Positions 1-8,713 of a stretch of DNA of 64,000 nt are shown one piece after another. Both the position numbers and the translations under genes were made by a program. Origin of the DNA: Paractinoplanes rishiriensis (GTDB lineage Bacteria > Actinomycetota > Actinomycetes > Mycobacteriales > Micromonosporaceae). The notes beneath the pieces are model-generated. The model had not been told where the DNA came from. It was given only the letters and a program-made list of their open reading frames with translations, and did no database searches. Position 1 is the stretch's first letter; each line of letters opens with the position of its first letter. The stretch is from assembly GCF_016862375.1 (NCBI RefSeq), contig NZ_BOMV01000048.1, forward strand, positions 62,001-126,000, written 5' to 3'.

Positions 1-267
1 GGCGCCGTCGTCGTACGCGGTGACGAAAACGATCGCCGGCGGTCGCGCGAAGCGGCGCAGGATGCGGGCCAGCTCCATGCCGTCCAGGCCGGGCATGCGG
101 ATGTCCAGGAAGACCGCGTCGACCTCGGTGTCGCGCAGCACGCGCAGCGCCTCGGTGGCGTCGCCGGCGCGGTGCACGTGTGCGACCCGCCCGTCCGCGT
201 TCAGCAGATAGGCCAACTCGTCCAGGGCGGGCGGCTCGTCGTCGACGGCCAGGACCACCAGGCTCAT
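1..267 (-). CDS. Response regulator receiver domain (LytTR-type partner), cut by window edge
   Basis: Reading leftwards from an ATG at 267, the first 89 codons encode a CheY-like receiver: the acidic pair VDDE near residues 8-11, the phospho-acceptor region VFLDIRMPG with Asp near residue 54, and VFVTAYDDGA near the conserved Thr. The output domain lies beyond the window. The start overlaps the stop of the sensor kinase in an ATGA arrangement (267-264), so the pair is translationally coupled. LytS-class kinases normally pair with LytTR DNA-binding regulators, so that output is expected but unseen. Its short DNA footprint cannot be assigned here. Confidence 0.88.
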   Translation of the reverse strand, partial: MSLVVLAVDDEPPALDELAYLLNADGRVAHVHRAGDATEALRVLRDTEVDAVFLDIRMPGLDGMELARILRRFARPPAIVFVTAYDDGA

Positions 268-1457
268 GCCCGTACCCCGGGATGGAATTTCGGCACCCGC
301 ATGCTCACCTTCGTACCCGCGCCGGGCGCCGTCTCCACGACGAGCCCGAAATGGTCGCCGAAGACCGAACGCAACCGCTCATCCACATTTGTCAGGCCGA
401 CATGCTGGCCGTCGTCGGTCTCCGGAAGCCCGGGGGCGAAGACCGCCGGATCCATCCCGACGCCGTCGTCCTCGACCGTGATGTGACACTCCGCGCCCGC
501 GTCACGGGCTTCGATGCTCACCATACCGACGCCCGGCTTACGGGACAGTCCGTGCCGCACCGCGTTCTCGACCAGGGGTTGCAGGCACAGGAACGGCAGG
601 CCGACCGGCAGCACCTCGGGCGCGATCTGCAGCCGGACCTGGAGCCGGTCGCCGAAGCGGGCCCGCTCGATGGTCAGGTACCGGTCGATCGAGCGCAGTT
701 CCTCGGCCAGCGTGGTGAAGTCGCCGTGCGCCCGGAACGAGTAGCGGGTGAACTCGGCGAACTCCAGGATGAGCTCGCGCGCCCGCTCCGGGTCGGTACG
801 CACGAACGACGCGATCGCGGTCAGCGCGTTGTAGATGAAGTGCGGGCTGATCTGTGCCCGCAGCGCCCGCACCTCGGCCCGGGCCAGCCGCTCCCGGGAC
901 GAGTCCAGCTCGGCCAGCGCGATCTGTGAGCCCGCCCAGCGCGCCGCCTCGGCGGTCGCCTGCACCAGGCCGGGCGCCGGCTGGTCGTCGGCCACCGCCA
1001 CCAGCGCCGCCGCGGCCCGGCCGTCGGGGCCGGACATCGGCGCCACCACGGCACCCCGGACCGCGCAGTCCACCCGGTCGCAGGGCAGGTCGGCGGGGGT
1101 CAGCACGACCGTCCGGTGGGTGCTGAGCGCGCGCTGGCAGGCGGCCGTGAACTGGTCGCCGTGGTGGCTGCCCCGGCCGTCGAAGGCCAGGCAGGTGTCC
1201 TCGTCGACGATCGTGAGGCCGACCGCGCCGACCAGCGCCCGCAGATGGCGTACGGCCTTGCCCGCACTGGCCTGGGTGAGCCCGGAGCGCAGCGGTTCGG
1301 CGGCCAGCGCGGCCGTGTGCAGCACGTCGTACGTGGCCCGCTGCATCGCCGTGGCGATGCCCCGCCGAGCCCGCAGCCGGAGCACCGCAACCACCGCGGC
1401 GGCGACGCCGGCGAGGACGGCGATCACCGCCAACACGCTTCCGACCTGACTCGCCAC
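264..1457 (-). CDS. LytS/YehU-type sensor histidine kinase
   Basis: Membrane-anchored sensor kinase of about 397 residues. An N-terminal hydrophobic segment (about residues 6-28) is followed by a GAF-like region, the LytS-family H-box ISPHFIYNAL (phospho-accepting His), and a GHKL ATPase with N-box LVENAVRHGL and G-box DDGVGMD. The GTG at 1457 is chosen because it places the membrane helix at the N terminus and a CAATAT -10-like hexamer sits 7 nt upstream; an in-frame ATG at 1523 would add 22 hydrophilic residues. It feeds the receiver gene that overlaps its stop. The signal is not deducible. Confidence 0.88.
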   Translation of the reverse strand: MASQVGSVLAVIAVLAGVAAAVVAVLRLRARRGIATAMQRATYDVLHTAALAAEPLRSGLTQASAGKAVRHLRALVGAVGLTIVDEDTCLAFDGRGSHHGDQFTAACQRALSTHRTVVLTPADLPCDRVDCAVRGAVVAPMSGPDGRAAAALVAVADDQPAPGLVQATAEAARWAGSQIALAELDSSRERLARAEVRALRAQISPHFIYNALTAIASFVRTDPERARELILEFAEFTRYSFRAHGDFTTLAEELRSIDRYLTIERARFGDRLQVRLQIAPEVLPVGLPFLCLQPLVENAVRHGLSRKPGVGMVSIEARDAGAECHITVEDDGVGMDPAVFAPGLPETDDGQHVGLTNVDERLRSVFGDHFGLVVETAPGAGTKVSMRVPKFHPGVRA

Positions 1458-1502
1458 GCAGCAGATATTGGCGCGTGAGGCGGGTCGCGTCCAGTCGTCC
1501 AT

Positions 1503-1549
1503 ACCTTGTTGGCAGGTAGCCAATTGGTATTACCGCGCAGTAACAAGGT
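1503..1549. promoter_or_regulatory. Long dyad between kinase and cutinase genes
   Basis: Perfect 8-bp arms ACCTTGTT (1503-1510) and AACAAGGT (1542-1549) flank a CCAATTGG palindrome (1520-1527) and a TTAC/GTAA dyad (1530-1543). It lies in the divergent spacer between the kinase operon and the secreted hydrolase and may be an operator for either. No matching regulator is identifiable. Confidence 0.35.
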
Positions 1550-1642
1550 CATCAATAATTCATGAAGTTCAATTTTGTCCGCGCGGGCCTCACCCACCGT
1601 TGCGGACTCCGGTTCACACACCCACACCCCTGGGGAGTGCCC

Positions 1643-2524
1643 ATGTCCGTTTCCACCACATTCCGGAGAGCCTTCGTCTCCCTGCTCGCCGTCGCCGCCC
1701 TCACCCTCGGGTCGGTCGCGTCGGCACCGGCGGCCCTCGCCGCGGCCAACCCGTACGAGCGCGGCCCCGCGCCCACCACCGCCAGCATCGAAGCGTCCCG
1801 CGGATCCTTCGCCATCGCCCAGGTCACCGTCGCCCGGTCCAGCGTGAGCGGATTCGGCGGCGGCACGATCTACTACCCCACCAGCACCGCCTACGGCACC
1901 TGGGGCGCGGTCGCCATCTCGCCCGGGTTCACCTCGTCGCAGTCCGCCGTCTCGTGGCTGGGCCCGCGCCTCGCCTCACAGGGCTTCGTCGTCATCACGA
2001 TCGACACGAACAGTGTCTACGACCAGCCGGACAGCCGCGGCACCCAGCTGCTGGCCGCGCTCGACTACCTCACCGGGCAGAGCTCGGTCCGCACCCGGAT
2101 CGACGGCACCCGGCTCGGGGTGATGGGTCACTCAATGGGCGGCGGCGGCAGCCTGTCCGCGGCCCGCACCCGTACGTCACTGCAGGCGGCCATCCCGCTG
2201 ACGCCGTGGCACGGCACCAAAAGCTGGACCGGCGTGCGCACCCCGACCCTGATCATCGGGGCCGAGAACGACACCGTGGCCTCGGTCACCTCGCACTCCG
2301 AGCCGTTCTACACGAGCCTGCCGAGCACGCTGGACAAGGCGTACCTGGAACTCAACAACGCCAGTCACTCCGCGCCGACCTCCACCAACGTGACCGTCGC
2401 GAAGTACAGCATCTCGTGGCTCAAGCGGTTCATCGACAACGACACCCGCTACGAGCAGTTCCTCTGCCCGGCACCGACCGGGACGGCCATCCAGGAGTGG
2501 CGGCAGACCTGCCCGCACTCCTGA
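1643..2524 (+). CDS. Secreted type I cutinase / PET hydrolase-like polyesterase
   Basis: Extracellular alpha/beta hydrolase of 293 aa. Residues 1-35 form a Sec signal peptide ending ALAA-AN. The mature part follows the Thermobifida/LCC cutinase pattern: oxyanion and aromatic loop SPGFTSS (F96), nucleophile elbow GHSMGGGG (S164), LTPWH (W189), acid in ENDT (D210), His in NASHSAP (H242), conserved IDNDTRY, and a C-terminal Cys pair (C275, C290). The residue after the catalytic His is Ser (S243), where Thermobifida cutinase and LCC carry Phe and Ideonella PETase carries Ser. ATG 1643 has GGGGAG 5 nt upstream; the longer in-frame start at 1562 would put a non-signal sequence in front. Substrates are probably cutin-like or other polyesters. 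Confidence 0.93.
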   Translation: MSVSTTFRRAFVSLLAVAALTLGSVASAPAALAAANPYERGPAPTTASIEASRGSFAIAQVTVARSSVSGFGGGTIYYPTSTAYGTWGAVAISPGFTSSQSAVSWLGPRLASQGFVVITIDTNSVYDQPDSRGTQLLAALDYLTGQSSVRTRIDGTRLGVMGHSMGGGGSLSAARTRTSLQAAIPLTPWHGTKSWTGVRTPTLIIGAENDTVASVTSHSEPFYTSLPSTLDKAYLELNNASHSAPTSTNVTVAKYSISWLKRFIDNDTRYEQFLCPAPTGTAIQEWRQTCPHS

Positions 2525-2531
2525 TCTGAAA

Positions 2532-2568
2532 GGAGAAGGGCGGCCCCGTCGCCAGGGCCGCCCTTTCT
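2532..2568. terminator. Bidirectional intrinsic terminator
   Basis: The stem agaagggcggccc / gggccgccctttct sits between the convergent cutinase and symporter genes. It has A/T-rich flanks on both sides, so it can serve both strands. Confidence 0.8.
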
Positions 2569-4289
2569 CATAGCCGTGGATAGGAGTTTCGGGACGGGTC
2601 GTCGGCCGGCGGCCGGCCGTTGCCGTGCCGCGGCCCGATCGGGACGAAGAACGAGCCACCCGGCGGAGCCGCCGGAGTCACCGGTTCGCCGTCCAGGATC
2701 TCGGTCATCCGGCGCACCGTGGGATCGCCCTCGTCCGCCACGTAGTCGTGCTCGCGAGTGTGATCCCGGCCGTCGCGCACCCCCATCAGCCGGAACAGCG
2801 GAGTCACCAGCACGACCACCAGCAGGTTGACCGCCAGCGCCACGATGCCGACGTAGATGCTGGCCTCGCTTTCGATGCCCAGGTTGCTGAGCGGCCAGGC
2901 CGACCCGCCGAAGTGCTCCCGCACGACCTCGCGGCCGTCCACCCCGCCGTACTTGGGCACCTGCCAGAGCATCACGAGACCGGTCACCAGGCCGGCGCCG
3001 ATGCCGACCGCCAGCGCCGACCGGTGGAACCAGTTGGTGTAGAGGCCGAGGGCCACGGCCGGCAGCGTCTGCATGATCACCACGCCGCCGATCAGCTGGA
3101 GGTCGATCGCGAACTGCGTGTTCAGCAGCAGGATGACCAGCAACGCGCCGAACTTGACGGTCAGCGACACGGTCTTGCTGACGTACGTCTCCTCCTTGCT
3201 GGTGGCGTCCGGCCGGATGTATTCGCGATAGATGTTGCGGGTGAACAGGTTCGCCGCGGCGATCGACATGATCGCGGCCGGCACCATGGCACCCACGCCG
3301 ATCGCGGCGAACGCCAGCCCGGCGCACCAGTCCGGGGCGTTGTCGTTGAACCACTGCGGCACGACCGTGTTGCTGTTGCCGCCGACCGGGGCGGTCTTGC
3401 TGAACAGCGCCGCGAACCCGAGCAGCATGAGGATGCCGAGGGTGAGCGTGTAGAGCGGCAGTGCGGCCAGGTTGCGGCGCAGCACGCCACGGTTCCGGGC
3501 GGCCAGCACGCCGGTGAGCGTGTGCGGATAGAGAAACAGCGCCACCGCCGAACCGAGTGCCAGCGTCACGTAGTTGAGCTGGCTCGCCGACGAGAGCAGC
3601 AGCCCGTCGTCGGTGCGCGGGGTGGCGGCGTACCGGTCGGCGGCCAGCCGGAACACCGGCTCCCAGCCGCCCGGGATCATCGCGACGATCAGCACCACGG
3701 CGAGCACCGCCCAGAGCACCAGCGCGTCCTTGATGATCGACACCAGTGCCGGGCCGCGCAGGCCCGAGTTGAACGTGTAGAGAGCCAGCACGATGAACGC
3801 CACGGTCAGCGGCCAGCCCTTGGGCAGGCCCATCACCTCGAAGACGGCCTCGATGCCGATCAGCTGGAGGGCGATGTAGGGCATGGTGGCGACGATGCCG
3901 AGCACCGCCACCAGGGTGCCGAGGCCGCGCGAGCCGAACCGGGAGCGGACGAACTCGGCCGGCGTCACGAAGCCGTGCACGTGGCACACCGACCAGAACC
4001 GGGCCAGCACCACGAACAGCATCGGATAGACGATGACCAGGAACGGCACCGGGAAGAACCCGGCGGCGCCGACGCCGTACACCAGGGTGGGCACGGCCAC
4101 GAACGTGTAGGCCGTGTAGACGTCGCCGCTGAGCAGGAAGAACGTCACCCAGTTGCCGAACGCCCGGCCGCCCAGGCCCCACTCCTCGAGGCTGTGGATA
4201 GAGTCCGGCTTGCGCCACCGGGCCGCGGCGAACCCCATGATCGTGACGGTGCCGAAGACGAGGACGAAGACCGTCAGCTGCACCGACAT
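2568..4289 (-). CDS. Sodium:solute symporter (SSS family), monocarboxylate/acetate-type
   Basis: Polytopic membrane protein of 573 aa with about 13 hydrophobic segments. SSS-family landmarks include the N-terminal EEWGLGGRAFGNWVTFFLLSGDVYTAYTF (function spread over residues 35-65) and the AAIGVGAMVPAAIMSIAAANLFTRNIYREY region. The hydrophilic tail after about residue 500 has no membrane segment. The gene starts 1 nt after the stop of the DUF3311 protein upstream, an association common for monocarboxylate-type SSS permeases. The exact substrate (acetate, pyruvate, propionate or other small acid) cannot be read from the sequence. Confidence 0.9.
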   Translation of the reverse strand: MSVQLTVFVLVFGTVTIMGFAAARWRKPDSIHSLEEWGLGGRAFGNWVTFFLLSGDVYTAYTFVAVPTLVYGVGAAGFFPVPFLVIVYPMLFVVLARFWSVCHVHGFVTPAEFVRSRFGSRGLGTLVAVLGIVATMPYIALQLIGIEAVFEVMGLPKGWPLTVAFIVLALYTFNSGLRGPALVSIIKDALVLWAVLAVVLIVAMIPGGWEPVFRLAADRYAATPRTDDGLLLSSASQLNYVTLALGSAVALFLYPHTLTGVLAARNRGVLRRNLAALPLYTLTLGILMLLGFAALFSKTAPVGGNSNTVVPQWFNDNAPDWCAGLAFAAIGVGAMVPAAIMSIAAANLFTRNIYREYIRPDATSKEETYVSKTVSLTVKFGALLVILLLNTQFAIDLQLIGGVVIMQTLPAVALGLYTNWFHRSALAVGIGAGLVTGLVMLWQVPKYGGVDGREVVREHFGGSAWPLSNLGIESEASIYVGIVALAVNLLVVVLVTPLFRLMGVRDGRDHTREHDYVADEGDPTVRRMTEILDGEPVTPAAPPGGSFFVPIGPRHGNGRPPADDPSRNSYPRL

Positions 4290-4290
4290 G

Positions 4291-4653
4291 TCACTTCACC
4301 CGCCGGTGCACGAACGTCATGATCACGCTGGCCAGGAACGCGAAGCCCAGCTGTGCCCAGTAGAAGAACGGGATGCCGATGAACGTCGGCTCGATGCGGT
4401 TGTAGAGCGCCGGCACCAGCGGCAGCACGATCGGGATCCACAGCAGCCAGTGCCAGCGGCTGGCGTCCTCGCGTTTACGGGACCGCCGCAGCCCGTGTTC
4501 GGGTGGCGCGGGCGGTGGCGCCGGACGAGCGCCTGGAACGGTGCGCCACTCCCCGGTGGCGTGTCGTGGGCCCGGACGGTGGGTGCGGCCCACCTGCTCC
4601 TGGGTCGGTACTGAGAGCGGCCACTGGGGCGGCCCGGATCGCAAATTCGACAT
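4291..4653 (-). CDS. DUF3311 small membrane protein, SSS symporter partner
   Basis: Protein of 120 aa whose C-terminal 60 residues hold two membrane helices (WHWLLWIPIVLPLVPALY and FYWAQLGFAFLASVIMTFV) typical of DUF3311. These proteins are regularly encoded just before sodium:solute symporters and probably act as an accessory subunit. The N-terminal 55 residues are Pro/Arg-rich and unconserved-looking, but ATG 4653 is kept because GGAGG lies 5 nt upstream. It is separated from the symporter by one base, so the two are surely cotranscribed. Confidence 0.82.
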   Translation of the reverse strand: MSNLRSGPPQWPLSVPTQEQVGRTHRPGPRHATGEWRTVPGARPAPPPAPPEHGLRRSRKREDASRWHWLLWIPIVLPLVPALYNRIEPTFIGIPFFYWAQLGFAFLASVIMTFVHRRVK

Positions 4654-4809
4654 GCCGGCCTCCGGAGGGTGCTGTACTGCCCACCGCGCGACATGCTTTC
4701 AGTGACTTGGATCACTCGTCACCAGGTGCACCGATCATGTTGACCGAAGCGTTATCTTCCGTGACTCAGCGCGAACATATTTAGATGGATGTCTGCGCAA
4801 AGTGACCGT

Positions 4810-6399
4810 TCAGTAAGCACCCTTGCGCTTGAGAACGACCCAAATTGTCCGCCAGAGGATGCCCAGGTCGTACGTCAGCGACCAGTTGTCGACGTAGTAC
4901 AGGTCGAGCCGGACCGCCTCGTCCCAGGACAGGTCGGAGCGCCCGGAGACCTGCCAGAGCCCGGTCATCCCGGGGCGCACCAGCAGCCGGCGCCGCACGT
5001 CGCCCAGGTAATCGCCGTCGTCGGCCGGCAGCGGCCGCGGACCGACCAGCGACATCTCACCCTTCAGCACGTTGATCAGCTGCGGCAGCTCGTCCATCGA
5101 GGTGGCCCGGAGCTTGGAGCCGAAGGAGAAGATCCGCGGATCCTCCTTCATCTTGAACATCATGCCGTCGGACTCGTTGAGCTCCTCCAGCGTGCGTTTG
5201 CGCTCCTCGGCGTCCACATACATGGTGCGGAACTTCCACACCCGGAAGGTGCGGCCCTCGTGGCCGACCCGGGGCTGCCGGAAGAACACCGGGCCCGGAT
5301 CGGAGATCCGGATGCCGATCGCGATGGCCAGCAGGAACGGCGTGAGCACCAGCAGCCCGAGCCCGGCGGCCACCCGGTCCAGCAGGTTTTTCACCAGCCA
5401 GCCGGGGCCGGACAGGGTCGGCTCCTCGACGTGCAGCAGCGGCAGGCCCTCGATCGGCCGGATGTGCACCCGGGGGCCGGCGATGTCGGTGAGCTGCGGC
5501 GCCACCACCAGGTCCACGCCGGTGCCCTCGAGCTGCCAGGCGAGCCGCCGCAACTCTCCGGGTTCGGCGCTGGCGGAACCACACACAGCGATGGTGTCCG
5601 CGCCTACTTCCCGTACCAGCGCGAGCACGTCGCGTCCCGCGTAAACGGGCACCGGGGTCTCGATGCCGCGGGCCGCCGCATAGCCGTCGGTGAGGTGGAT
5701 TGCCACCGGGATGAGGCCGGCCGCCGGGCTGCGGGTGACCGCGGTGTAGACCTCGAGCGCCTCGGGCAGCGTGCCGACCAGGACCATCCGGTGCGCGCCG
5801 TGGCCGGTGCGGCGGCGCGCGAGGTGCAGCACCTGGCGGGCGATCACGCGATCGAAGAGCAGGAAGATCAGGGCGCTGATCGAGACCAGGGCCACGGTGC
5901 CACGGGACAGCTGGGTCTTGGTGGCGAAGGCGAGCAGCGACACGCAGGCCACCACGGTGACCGAGGTGCGCACGATGCGCTTGAACTCCTCGCTGCCCAG
6001 GCCCAGGTAGCGGCGGTCGTACGTGCCGTTGGCCCAGAGCAGGGCCAGCCAACCCAGCGGCAGGACGATGTAGGCGAAGACGTAGAACAGTTCGGCGTCG
6101 TGCAGGAATAACAGGTCACGGTTCTGGAAGCCGGATTTTGCCTTCTCCAGGAAGGTCTCGGCGAGATAACTGGCCAGCAGGACCGAAACAAGATCAAGCA
6201 AAATCAGGATCGTCGTGTACGGGCGATGCCAGCGTGACAGACGCTTGTGCTGACGGTTCCACGCGGATCGGGGTACCCCGTTGCTCGGCGGCGGGTCCTG
6301 CTGCCACTCGAAGCTGTCGTACGGCACGGGTTTGCTCCGGCTGCTGTCGGTAACCGGGCGATGCAGGCTTGTCGTCACGTCGCCTACGTCCTCCCGCAT
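4810..6399 (-). CDS. Exopolysaccharide polyprenyl glycosylphosphotransferase (WbaP/CpsE-like)
   Basis: Inner-membrane initiating enzyme that transfers a sugar-1-phosphate to undecaprenyl phosphate. About 529 aa: four N-terminal membrane helices (roughly residues 55-190), a CoA-binding-like middle domain, a fifth helix near LLVLTPFLLAIAIGI, then the bacterial sugar transferase domain with the hallmarks RVGHEGRTFRVWKFRTM, SMDELPQLINVLKGEMSLVGPRP and RPGMTGLWQVSGRS. ATG 6399 is preferred because TAATCT lies 7 nt upstream, matching other leaderless genes here. GTG 6378 or ATG 6456 are alternatives. No polysaccharide cluster surrounds it. Confidence 0.9.
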   Translation of the reverse strand: MREDVGDVTTSLHRPVTDSSRSKPVPYDSFEWQQDPPPSNGVPRSAWNRQHKRLSRWHRPYTTILILLDLVSVLLASYLAETFLEKAKSGFQNRDLLFLHDAELFYVFAYIVLPLGWLALLWANGTYDRRYLGLGSEEFKRIVRTSVTVVACVSLLAFATKTQLSRGTVALVSISALIFLLFDRVIARQVLHLARRRTGHGAHRMVLVGTLPEALEVYTAVTRSPAAGLIPVAIHLTDGYAAARGIETPVPVYAGRDVLALVREVGADTIAVCGSASAEPGELRRLAWQLEGTGVDLVVAPQLTDIAGPRVHIRPIEGLPLLHVEEPTLSGPGWLVKNLLDRVAAGLGLLVLTPFLLAIAIGIRISDPGPVFFRQPRVGHEGRTFRVWKFRTMYVDAEERKRTLEELNESDGMMFKMKEDPRIFSFGSKLRATSMDELPQLINVLKGEMSLVGPRPLPADDGDYLGDVRRRLLVRPGMTGLWQVSGRSDLSWDEAVRLDLYYVDNWSLTYDLGILWRTIWVVLKRKGAY

Positions 6400-6568
6400 C
6401 CGGAAAAGATTACGCACCGCCACGAGCTTTCGGGTCGGGCCCGGGTCGGCCGCCACCCTTCCGCGCCGCGCTGGTCGCCTGGGACCGAGCCACTATACCG
6501 ATGGAACGCGCGTAAGGGAGCGTACGTCGGTCGCGCTATACCGCCCCGAGTGGGTCGTTTACGGACGG

Positions 6569-7471
6569 TTAGCGAATCAGCTTCGAGAGGCGGCGATCGG
6601 CCAGCGGCTTTCCGCCGGTCTGGCATTTAGCGCAATATTGCAGGCTCTTGTCGGCGAAGGAGACCTCACGCACCGTGTCGCCGCAGACCGGGCAGGGCAG
6701 GCCGGTGCGGGCGTGCACCCGCATGCCGGCCCGCTTCTCGCCCTTGAGCTCGGCGGCCTTCTGGCCCACCGACCGGGCGACCGCGTCGGTCTCGATCACG
6801 CGCATCGCCTCGTACAGCGTATGGAGTTGTTCGTCGGTCAGTTTGCCGGTGAGCGCGAAGGGCGACATCTTGGCCGCGTGCAGGATCTCGTCCGAGTACG
6901 CGTTACCGATGCCGGCGAGCACCTCCTGGTCGGTCAGCACGCCCTTGATCTGACCGTTCCGGGACCGGATCCGGGCGGCGAACTCGTCGGCCGTGACGGC
7001 CAGCGCGTCCGGGCCGAGCCGGGACACGCCGGGCACCTCGGCCGGGTCGCGCACCAGGTAGGCCGCCAGCGACTTCTGGGTGCCGGCCTCGGTGAGGTCG
7101 AACCCGGAGCCGTCGTCCAGCCGCATCCGGAGCGCGATGGGGCCGCTGCCCGGCTTGAGCGGGGCCGGCGACTTGAAGGTGTCGCGGTAGTGCAGCCAGC
7201 CGGCCCGGGCCAGGTGCACGATGAGGTGCAGGTCGTCCGCTGGACCCTCCCGCGGCGGAAAACCCGATGCAACCCCAGTCGAAAACCCGATGTCGAGGAA
7301 CTTGCCATGTCGGCCGGCCGCGGTCAGCGGCCGGCCGGCCACGGCCGAGGCGGGCGGATCGTACGTCTTGAGCGCGCTGAACGAGGACACCTCGAGGCGC
7401 TCCACGGTGTGGCCGACCGCCCGCTCGCGCAGATAGGCCGCGAGCGCCTCGACCTCGGGAAGTTCCGGCAC
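6569..7471 (-). CDS. Fpg/Nei-family DNA glycosylase
   Basis: Base-excision repair enzyme removing oxidised purines or pyrimidines, 300 aa. It begins PELPEVEALA after the initiator, giving the catalytic N-terminal Pro and Glu3. A conserved Lys is in RHGKFLDIGF, the helix-two-turn-helix is LAGIGNAYSDEILHAA, and the C-terminal zinc finger is CPVCGDTV...YCAKCQ. GTG 7471 is the only start that puts Pro at position 2. TACCGT lies 7 nt upstream, so the mRNA is probably leaderless. The start faces the glycosyltransferase start only 24 nt away. Whether it prefers 8-oxoG or oxidised pyrimidines cannot be told. Confidence 0.93.
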   Translation of the reverse strand: MPELPEVEALAAYLRERAVGHTVERLEVSSFSALKTYDPPASAVAGRPLTAAGRHGKFLDIGFSTGVASGFPPREGPADDLHLIVHLARAGWLHYRDTFKSPAPLKPGSGPIALRMRLDDGSGFDLTEAGTQKSLAAYLVRDPAEVPGVSRLGPDALAVTADEFAARIRSRNGQIKGVLTDQEVLAGIGNAYSDEILHAAKMSPFALTGKLTDEQLHTLYEAMRVIETDAVARSVGQKAAELKGEKRAGMRVHARTGLPCPVCGDTVREVSFADKSLQYCAKCQTGGKPLADRRLSKLIR

Positions 7472-7478
7472 GCGGTCA

Positions 7479-7488
7479 ACGGTAGCGT
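7479..7488. promoter_or_regulatory. Overlapping divergent -10 boxes (Fpg / glycosyltransferase)
   Basis: On the minus strand TACCGT occupies 7484-7479, 7 nt before the GTG at 7471. On the plus strand TAGCGT occupies 7483-7488, 7 nt before the GTG at 7496. The two hexamers share the TA at 7483-7484, and neither gene has a Shine-Dalgarno sequence. Confidence 0.6.
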
Positions 7489-7495
7489 TCCTCGC

Positions 7496-8683
7496 GTGAA
7501 CCGGCTGAAGGTCGTCGTTGCGCACAACCGGTACCGGGAGGCGATCCCGTCCGGCGAGAACGTCATCGTGGACACCGAGATCGCCCAGTTGCGGGCGGCC
7601 GGCGTCGAGGTGCTGCCGTTCCAGCGCAGTTCGGATTCGATCGGCGACCTGCCGGCGGCCCAGAAGGCGCTGCTGCCGCTCGCCCCGATCTACGGCCGCG
7701 AGGCGCAACGCGACCTGGCCCGGCTGCTCACCACGGAGCGGCCGGACGTGCTGCACCTGCACAACCCGTACCCGCTCCTGTCGCCCTGGGTCATTCGCAC
7801 TGCCCACGCTCATCAGGTGCCGGTGGTGCAGACCGTGCACAACTATCGCCAGGTGTGCGCCTCGGGGCTGTACTTCCGGGACGGGCACAACTGCCAGGAC
7901 TGCAAGGGCCGGCTGGTGGGCTGGCCGGCCGTCAAGCACCGCTGCTACCGCGGCTCGGCGGCGCAGAGCGCGCTGATGGCCACCACGCTCGCGGTGCACC
8001 GGCCGACCTGGCGCTCGGTGGACCGCTTCATCGCGCTGACCGACCGGATCGCGGCGCACCTGCGCGACTACGGCATCCCGGACGAGCGCATCGTGATCAA
8101 ACCCAACGGCCTGCCCGATCCCGGCGAACCGGATCCGCTGGGCGAGGGTTTCCTGTACGCCGCCCGCCTGTCCCCGGAGAAGGGCCTCGACCTGCTGCTG
8201 GACGCCTGGCGCCGGCACCCGGACGGCGCGCTGGGCCCGCTCCGGATCGCCGGCGACGGAGATCTGCGGCCGCTGGCCGAACAGGCGGCCGCCGAACGCG
8301 CCGACGTCAGCTATCTAGGGGTGCTGGACCAGGACGGGATGAGATCCGCCCGGCGCGCGGCGGCCGTCGTGATCGCCGTGCCGACCTGGAACGACGTGCT
8401 CCCCACGGTGATCCTGGAGGCGATGGCGAGCGGTCGCCCGGTGCTCGGGACGGCGGTGGGCGGCATCCCGTATCTGCTCGGAACCGATGCCGCGGGGTGG
8501 GTGGTGGCGCCGGAGGCGGCGGCGTTGGCTGCCGCGCTGCCGGTGGCGCGGACCGAGGCGGGGCGGCGCGGCAAGGCGGCCCGGGACCGTTACCTCCAGC
8601 ACTTCCACCCCGACGTGCTGACCGCCCGATTGATCGACATCTATAGCGAGATCACAGCAAACTCCAATCATTCGCCCAGTTAG
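7496..8683 (+). CDS. Glycosyltransferase family 4
   Basis: GT-B fold glycosyltransferase of 395 aa, cytosolic or peripheral at the membrane. The N-terminal Rossmann half contains RYREAIPSGENVIVDTEI and the acceptor-side HLHNPYPLLSPW. A Cys-rich insert CASGLYFRDGHNCQDCKGR near residues 120-140 is typical of one GT4 subgroup. The donor half shows RLSPEKGLDLLLDAW and the E-x7-E type site PTVILEAMASGRPVLGT. GTG 7496 is read directly after a TAGCGT -10, so it is probably leaderless. The product could be an envelope glycan or exopolysaccharide; the sugar is unknown. Confidence 0.9.
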   Translation: MNRLKVVVAHNRYREAIPSGENVIVDTEIAQLRAAGVEVLPFQRSSDSIGDLPAAQKALLPLAPIYGREAQRDLARLLTTERPDVLHLHNPYPLLSPWVIRTAHAHQVPVVQTVHNYRQVCASGLYFRDGHNCQDCKGRLVGWPAVKHRCYRGSAAQSALMATTLAVHRPTWRSVDRFIALTDRIAAHLRDYGIPDERIVIKPNGLPDPGEPDPLGEGFLYAARLSPEKGLDLLLDAWRRHPDGALGPLRIAGDGDLRPLAEQAAAERADVSYLGVLDQDGMRSARRAAAVVIAVPTWNDVLPTVILEAMASGRPVLGTAVGGIPYLLGTDAAGWVVAPEAAALAAALPVARTEAGRRGKAARDRYLQHFHPDVLTARLIDIYSEITANSNHSPS

Positions 8684-8713
8684 ATTTCGCGGCCGATCGG
8701 GAAGGCTGGGCGG

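Noticed and set aside
2625-4322. Long plus-strand open frame (565 codons)
   Set aside because: It is the antisense shadow of the SSS symporter: Arg/His/Gln-rich, no start signal, no domain. The high GC content produces many such frames.
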